A DNA stretch of 64,000 nt from Orychophragmus violaceus (lineage: Eukaryota > Streptophyta > Magnoliopsida > Brassicales > Brassicaceae). The notes below the pieces were generated by a model, which worked only from the letters and a program-made list of their open reading frames with translations, had not been told where the DNA came from and ran no database searches. This document shows positions 59,408 to 64,000 of the stretch, piece after piece (the first letter of the stretch is position 1; the number at the start of each line of letters is the position of its first letter). The stretch covers positions 109,285,994-109,349,993 of the forward strand of contig CM058233.1 in assembly GCA_030180135.1 (NCBI GenBank). Direction: 5' to 3'. Position numbers and translations under genes: made by a program.

Positions 59408-59777
59408 TAGTTTCTTGGGCAAATCGCACATGTCTTGTCATAAATATAGCAACAATGAAGAAAAATCATAAAAATAGCATAAAAATATGTTTTGTCACTA
59501 AATTAGCCATAACCCTTAACCTTAAATACTAAATCATAAATCTTAAATACTAAACCCTAAACCCTTAAATAATAAACCTTAAACCCTAAATAATAAACCC
59601 TAAACCTTAAATAATTAACCATAATCCTAAATAATTAACCCTAAACCCTAAATTATATAATGCTATAAAAAAATTTGTAATTAAATAATACTAAAAATGT
59701 AAATTATTTCCTTTGGTGCTATATTTATGACAAGGTATGTTTTTTTGTGCCATTTTATGCATTTTCTCTAGTTTCTT
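59408..59777. mobile_element. MULE-type MITE with telomere-like core
   Basis: The body is 59417-59768, flanked by a 9-bp duplication, tagtttctt, at 59408-59416 and 59769-59777, the Mutator length. Inverted inner ends are cttgtcataaatatagca on the left and the reverse complement of tgctatatttatgacaag on the right. The centre (about 59509-59655) is made of degenerate aaaccctaaa/aaccttaaat repeats, like plant telomere repeats. Confidence 0.8.
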
Positions 59778-62360
59778 TTGTGCTCATTTGTTGGATTATG
59801 TTTTGCAAATATACGTCATATTAACAATTTAACATATAGTATCCAAAAGGTAATGATAATATAAATGAAAAGTGACCAAGTAATGAAAATTTATTCACGA
59901 GTGTAAGTTGCTGGCACGGTGACCTCTTCGTATATTTCATGGGACACTTTCTCTTTTATAATGCTAATATCACAAATCAGGTTAACTATTATAAAAATAA
60001 AAACTCAAATCTATAAAAGTATAACATAAGAAGACTAATAAGATTAATGTATGAATCAACACCTACCATATTTTAACAAGGCAAATAGAAATTCACTATA
60101 TGTTAACTAATCAAATGAAAAGCCCTAACACCGATGTCGGTACATCGTAATTATAAGACAAAACACATATTTGTATACTTGGCTTATATGAGCTAGCTAT
60201 CGTTTTCACATGGTATGGGACAATCAATTGGACGGCTCAAGCTATTACATTTTATGTTTCTTGTCATTTATATTATGGGCGTAAGTTTATAAAAGAGCTT
60301 CGACAAAGGTGGGTCTAAATGTACGATTTATCTTAAGCCCATTACTAGCTTCTTTTTTGAACTTCAAAGCCCATTACTAGCTACAATCAGAAATTCTAAC
60401 ACTATTAAATCTGAAAACCTAGAAAACAGTCTCAAACCTAAAGAATAACTCTAACCTTTTTTTATAAACCCTAGCTATCCGGTCAATTTCGAAGAAATGC
60501 AGCGGAATGTTAAAGAGTAAACCGGATACCAAACTATTGTGTATGAGTTTGTGATGCTTTCCGACTATTGCCAAGAAATAATTAAATCGCATGTTACTAT
60601 ACTACCATGTTAACTACTTTAACTACATTCGACCTAAACTCAAACTTCTCATATAATTATGTTTTTGGACATTGAAAAAAAATCGAACCATAATGAAATG
60701 TTGTTAAAAGATTTTTAAGTCTTCTATTATCGGCCCCTAGCTTCTTATAACAAAAATGTCTCCAATTGCAAGTTCTAATCACTTATACATCATAACATTA
60801 TGATAGTTGAAAATACATTATTTTTTATGCCAAATTCAATATACATGCAGAATATATAGAGCTTATCAATATATACATGAATGAGTTAGTTGGATGTGTA
60901 ACAAGTAAGTGAGCAGTAAAATTAGTATAAATTCGAGGTAGGCTGATGTCTCTCTAAAGCGTGAACTAGACTTCACACGAGTTTCAAGATTTCATTTACT
61001 TAATTTGGATAAGCTATGATGTAAATATTCGTTTTTATTTTTAATATTCATCTTGTGCATATAGTGGATCAAACATGTCATTTTTTTACTGATAACATTA
61101 ATGGTTAATATAATTGCAAACCTTACACAACGGACATGAATCTTCAGAGCTAGCTGGCTGATAAATTATTTTTCCCCGGCAGCTGGCTGATAATTTGTTT
61201 TACTCTTAAGTGTACGGCAGAGTATCACTATCATATTTGTGATTTCGGTAGATATAACTCTATATTATATTCTTTAGCCTTTACTATTACCTGTTAAAAA
61301 ATAATGCGCAAGTTATAGAAAATGGTAAATATTTAGAATCATATTATTGTGGAGTTTCCATAAACGCTTTCTAATCGAGTTTTTGCCGGATTCGTCTTAG
61401 TTTCGGTGTTCTTCGGTTGGTTTAGCTTCGGGTTTTTCTAATCCTATTAAGGATTTAGATTTGGCTAAGACTTCTATTTAGAAGTAATTGAGCGCATAAG
61501 AATATGCATTGCAACGGAAGAATTTAGTGGAGCTAGTTAGTTCTTTTATGTTGGGCTATGAAGTTTGGATTTTTTGGATCCAAAAATATTTTTATTAGTT
61601 ATTAAGGAAGCTGATGTTATTGTTTGATGGAAGTGGACCGTGGATAACATCAATTTATCTTGTTCAAAAGTTTTCGTAAGTGTTTTGGATTACAAATTTA
61701 GGGTGTCATTCCCTTGTTTTAAATTTTCATTGATTTTACTTGGTTTAGTTATAAGCTTTAGTTTTTTTTATAGTGTCTTCTACCGAAAAAAAATATGTTT
61801 CTTTCGGTTTTGTTTTTGGAGATCTTATTATTTTGCCGACTTAGTTTCTCATGCATATAATTTCATATCGAAAACTATATGTTTATTTTAAATATTTTAC
61901 TTTTGTAAAATACGATTTAATCAATATAATTTAGAAGGAAAAAAAAGTTTTAGTTGTTACACTCCAAACCATGTTGCGATCCACCTAACACTTGTTATAG
62001 TTGTTACACTCCAAAAATATAAATCGAAAATGACAAGATGAAAATATTTACTTATCCAAGCTGTACCCAAGTTATAAATCGGACACAACACATAAATATA
62101 AATATTTGGTCAAAGTTTGACCATCTTGGAAGTGTAAAAAAAAACTTGACAGTCAAAGGTTCCACTTAGATGGGCACTAAGCCCCAAAGGAATTCAACAC
62201 ATGGCACAGACTATATGGGCACTGTAATTATTTATTTTTTACTCTTTAAGAAAACTTATCTACATGATGATATCATCATATACATATTTACTCAACAGAA
62301 GAATAGAATTGTTATATATTATATGGTTTATTTATATGATTTTGGATTGTAACTAATTAG
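59778..62360. other. AT-rich gene-free stretch
   Basis: No host gene recognised. 61375-61870 is T/G-rich with cggttgg/ttcgggt phrases, similar in style to the noncoding parts of the retroposons at 57.9 and 62.9 kb, and may be an older copy. Confidence 0.4.
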
Positions 62361-62365
62361 GCAGA

Positions 62366-62460
62366 GGTGGAGCGTCTTCTTCTTCTTCTTCGTTTCTGAG
62401 GCAATCCAGCCTTTCGCACGTGACCGACGCTCCTCCACTGTAGTTATTGTCACGTGCGCC
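62366..62460. other. Interleaved inverted repeats with two G-boxes
   Basis: gtggagcgtc (62367-62376) is inverted as gacgctcctccac (62426-62438, with 3 extra bases). cgcacgtgac (62415-62424) is inverted exactly as gtcacgtgcg (62449-62458). Each of the latter contains a G-box, CACGTG. It could be a promoter element cluster of a gene beyond or a transposon remnant. Confidence 0.45.
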
Positions 62461-62901
62461 ATCATTCCACCATCAATTTTATATCATATCTATGTATATA
62501 TATGTATCGATAGTGTGTATATGTCTTTTTTAGTGCATTGAGAGTTTCGTGACCTTCTTGTGGAAATAGAGGGACCGAGTTTCTTTGTTTTTGTTAGAAT
62601 TTAAAAAGACTATTCTACCTCGAATGGGATAATAATTATTACAAAAAAATAATGTGTGTAACGTGTTAGGTATAATAGATTCGTTATTTCATTAATAATG
62701 TGATCAAATTATATTTGGTTACGAACTCTGTTTTTTTCTTTGTAGGTCTTAAGAAGTCACTAGCTTAAATAGTACATTTGGTGTGTAATGTGATCATTGC
62801 TAATACTACACTTTGGGTAAATGTGTAAAATACTTCTGAGTGACAAATAAAACTGTCTCAAATTGTTTATAGATTGTTGACAAAAAAACTGTTCTGTAGA
62901 T
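62461..62901. other. AT-rich stretch, no gene seen
   Basis: No ORF or repeat with recognisable identity. Confidence 0.4.
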
Positions 62902-63390
62902 TAGATTTATCGTCATGATCTAGAATTCCGGCTCTTTTCGGCTTAATCGTTAGGATTTGAAGTTTTAGCTCTATTCATATATAGTTGCCGGTCGTCGTAT
63001 GGTAAAAAGTGTTCTTGCGATTTCCTCGGTCTGTTTGTATATAGTGTCTCGTTGCTTTAACATGATTAGAATAATATATTGAGTTCCGGTAAATAACCTA
63101 ATAAAGTTCGGATTTTGTTATTTCAGTTATCTTCGCTCTCGTCTCTCGGTGGCTCTTCATATTAGGATGTCTTGATTTAAGTTTAGTTCGATTGTTGGTG
63201 ACTTTAGTTGATGTGGGTCGATTGTTTCTAGTTTTTTATTTTGGTTTCATGGATTCTCATTTGTCCGCTAACTCTTAACTCCAATATCAGTTTATGATAA
63301 TCGGCTTTGAATTTCTATGTTTATTATCTTATTCATGTATCTGTTTTTAGTAATGAAATGAAAACCCTTCTATTAGAAAAATAGATTTAT
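62902..63390 (+). mobile_element. Probable short retroposon, about 470 bp
   Basis: The body is 62911-63381, between tagatttat at 62902-62910 and 63382-63390. The 3' end aatgaaatgaaaacccttctattagaaaaa resembles the tail of the 57.9-kb retroposon (tatgaatataaacccttcag then A). T/G-rich, noncoding. The short duplication makes this less certain than the others. Confidence 0.5.
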
Positions 63391-64000
63391 ATATATTCTA
63401 CCTCTTCAACATTTTTATAAATACAATGATCTAAATATATAAAACTCATCATGTATATATTAATGTCCTTTTGAATCTGTCATCCTTGACACACTTAATG
63501 TATCAAAGTGTTTTTTTCTCAAACATTATACATATCTATGTATATATAATATAGTTATACATAGAAATGCACAATAATACAAGTCAGAAGTATAAAAAAG
63601 AAATACAAAATATATAATGTGAGAATATTACTTGTATCTAGAGGGGAGATCGAACAAATGCTGATATTTCACTAACATACACATAAAAGTTGCAGATTTT
63701 GGATCTTGCGTCTTCTTGGTTTTATACATATCCTTTTATTACAACTAGTCTTATGAATAATAATACTATATTTATAGTAAAAACATTACTATATTAAGAG
63801 GCAAATTTATTATAAGTATTGAATGACTCGGCATCAAAGCCATGCGCATAATCAAATATGGGAGCCAAAACTGCGGAAGGATAAACAAATGTTTATTTTA
63901 TTTACAGTTTACTCGCGACTACATCACATTACAAGTTATTAAAGTTTTATTTTATTAACATCAAATATGTAGTATAGTTCCACTTGATTTATGAATATAT
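63391..64000. other. AT-rich end of window, no gene seen
   Basis: No ORF, RNA gene or repeat border recognised. Confidence 0.4.

Noticed and set aside
59509..59655. Interstitial telomere from a chromosome fusion
   Set aside because: The CCCTAAA-like repeats lie neatly between the inverted ends and 9-bp duplication of a MULE-type MITE, so a transposon explains them.
1..64000. tRNA, rRNA or CRISPR features
   Set aside because: No cloverleaf tRNA gene, rRNA segment or regularly spaced repeat-spacer array was recognised by eye; the tRNA-like piece at 923 is a SINE head.

Overview
The window is nuclear DNA of a plant of the mustard family (Brassicaceae). It is AT-rich, its genes are split by short GT-AG introns, and mobile elements fill the space between them. 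Six intact host genes can be rebuilt exon by exon: a class III peroxidase (+, 4574-6434), an LBD37/38/39-type LOB-domain regulator (-, 14191-15041), a formamidase (+, 21976-24739), HOOKLESS1 (+, 36773-39559), an NPY5-like NPH3/BTB protein (-, 47955-50132), a 98-aa coiled-coil protein (+, 54113-54665) and a BT5-like BTB/TAZ protein (-, 55274-56645), seven counting the small one. From memory, this matches the Arabidopsis thaliana chromosome 4 order around At4g37530-At4g37610 (PER51, LBD39, formamidases, HLS1, NPY5, a small unknown gene, BT5). The window is therefore a colinear block stretched by transposons. A. thaliana has two tandem formamidase genes; here one is intact and the other appears as a short relic near 20.25-20.42 kb.

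Layout. 0-4.5 kb: a SINE, PIF/Harbinger-type MITEs with TAA target duplications, and a GC-rich retroposon of unknown type. 4.5-8.6 kb: the peroxidase, a decayed TRIM and another MITE. 8.6-14.2 kb: a full-length, apparently young LINE with both ORFs open, a pure A tail of about 42 and an exact 15-bp target duplication, inserted just after the LBD stop codon. 14.2-25 kb: the LBD gene, a 1.2-kb hAT-like element, two 5'-truncated LINE copies with target duplications, the formamidase relic and the intact formamidase, whose introns hold two hAT-like MITEs. 25-36.5 kb: gene-free AT-rich DNA with a large MITE, a complete TRIM and a solo LTR. 36.5-39.6 kb: HLS1, whose first intron is enlarged by a Harbinger-like MITE and by a hAT-like element ending 10 bp from the splice acceptor. 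39.6-47.9 kb: a recent tandem duplication, a broken LINE and a tandem array of about 230-bp units. 48-57 kb: the gene-dense part (NPY5, small gene, BT5). 57-64 kb: no host gene recognised; two retroposons with target duplications and a MULE-type MITE with a telomere-like core.

The host genes do not form a pathway or operon. Several have plant-hormone or nutrient roles in the literature: LBD37-39 in nitrogen responses, HLS1 in the apical hook, NPY proteins in auxin-dependent organ formation, and BT proteins as scaffold or regulatory factors. I saw no convincing new biochemical system. The most noteworthy signals are the LINE inside the LBD 3' UTR, the transposon abutting the HLS1 splice site, the formamidase relic, and two GC-rich, gene-less retroposons of about 1.0 and 1.3 kb. 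All gene identities rest on reading the translated sequence; no database search was possible.
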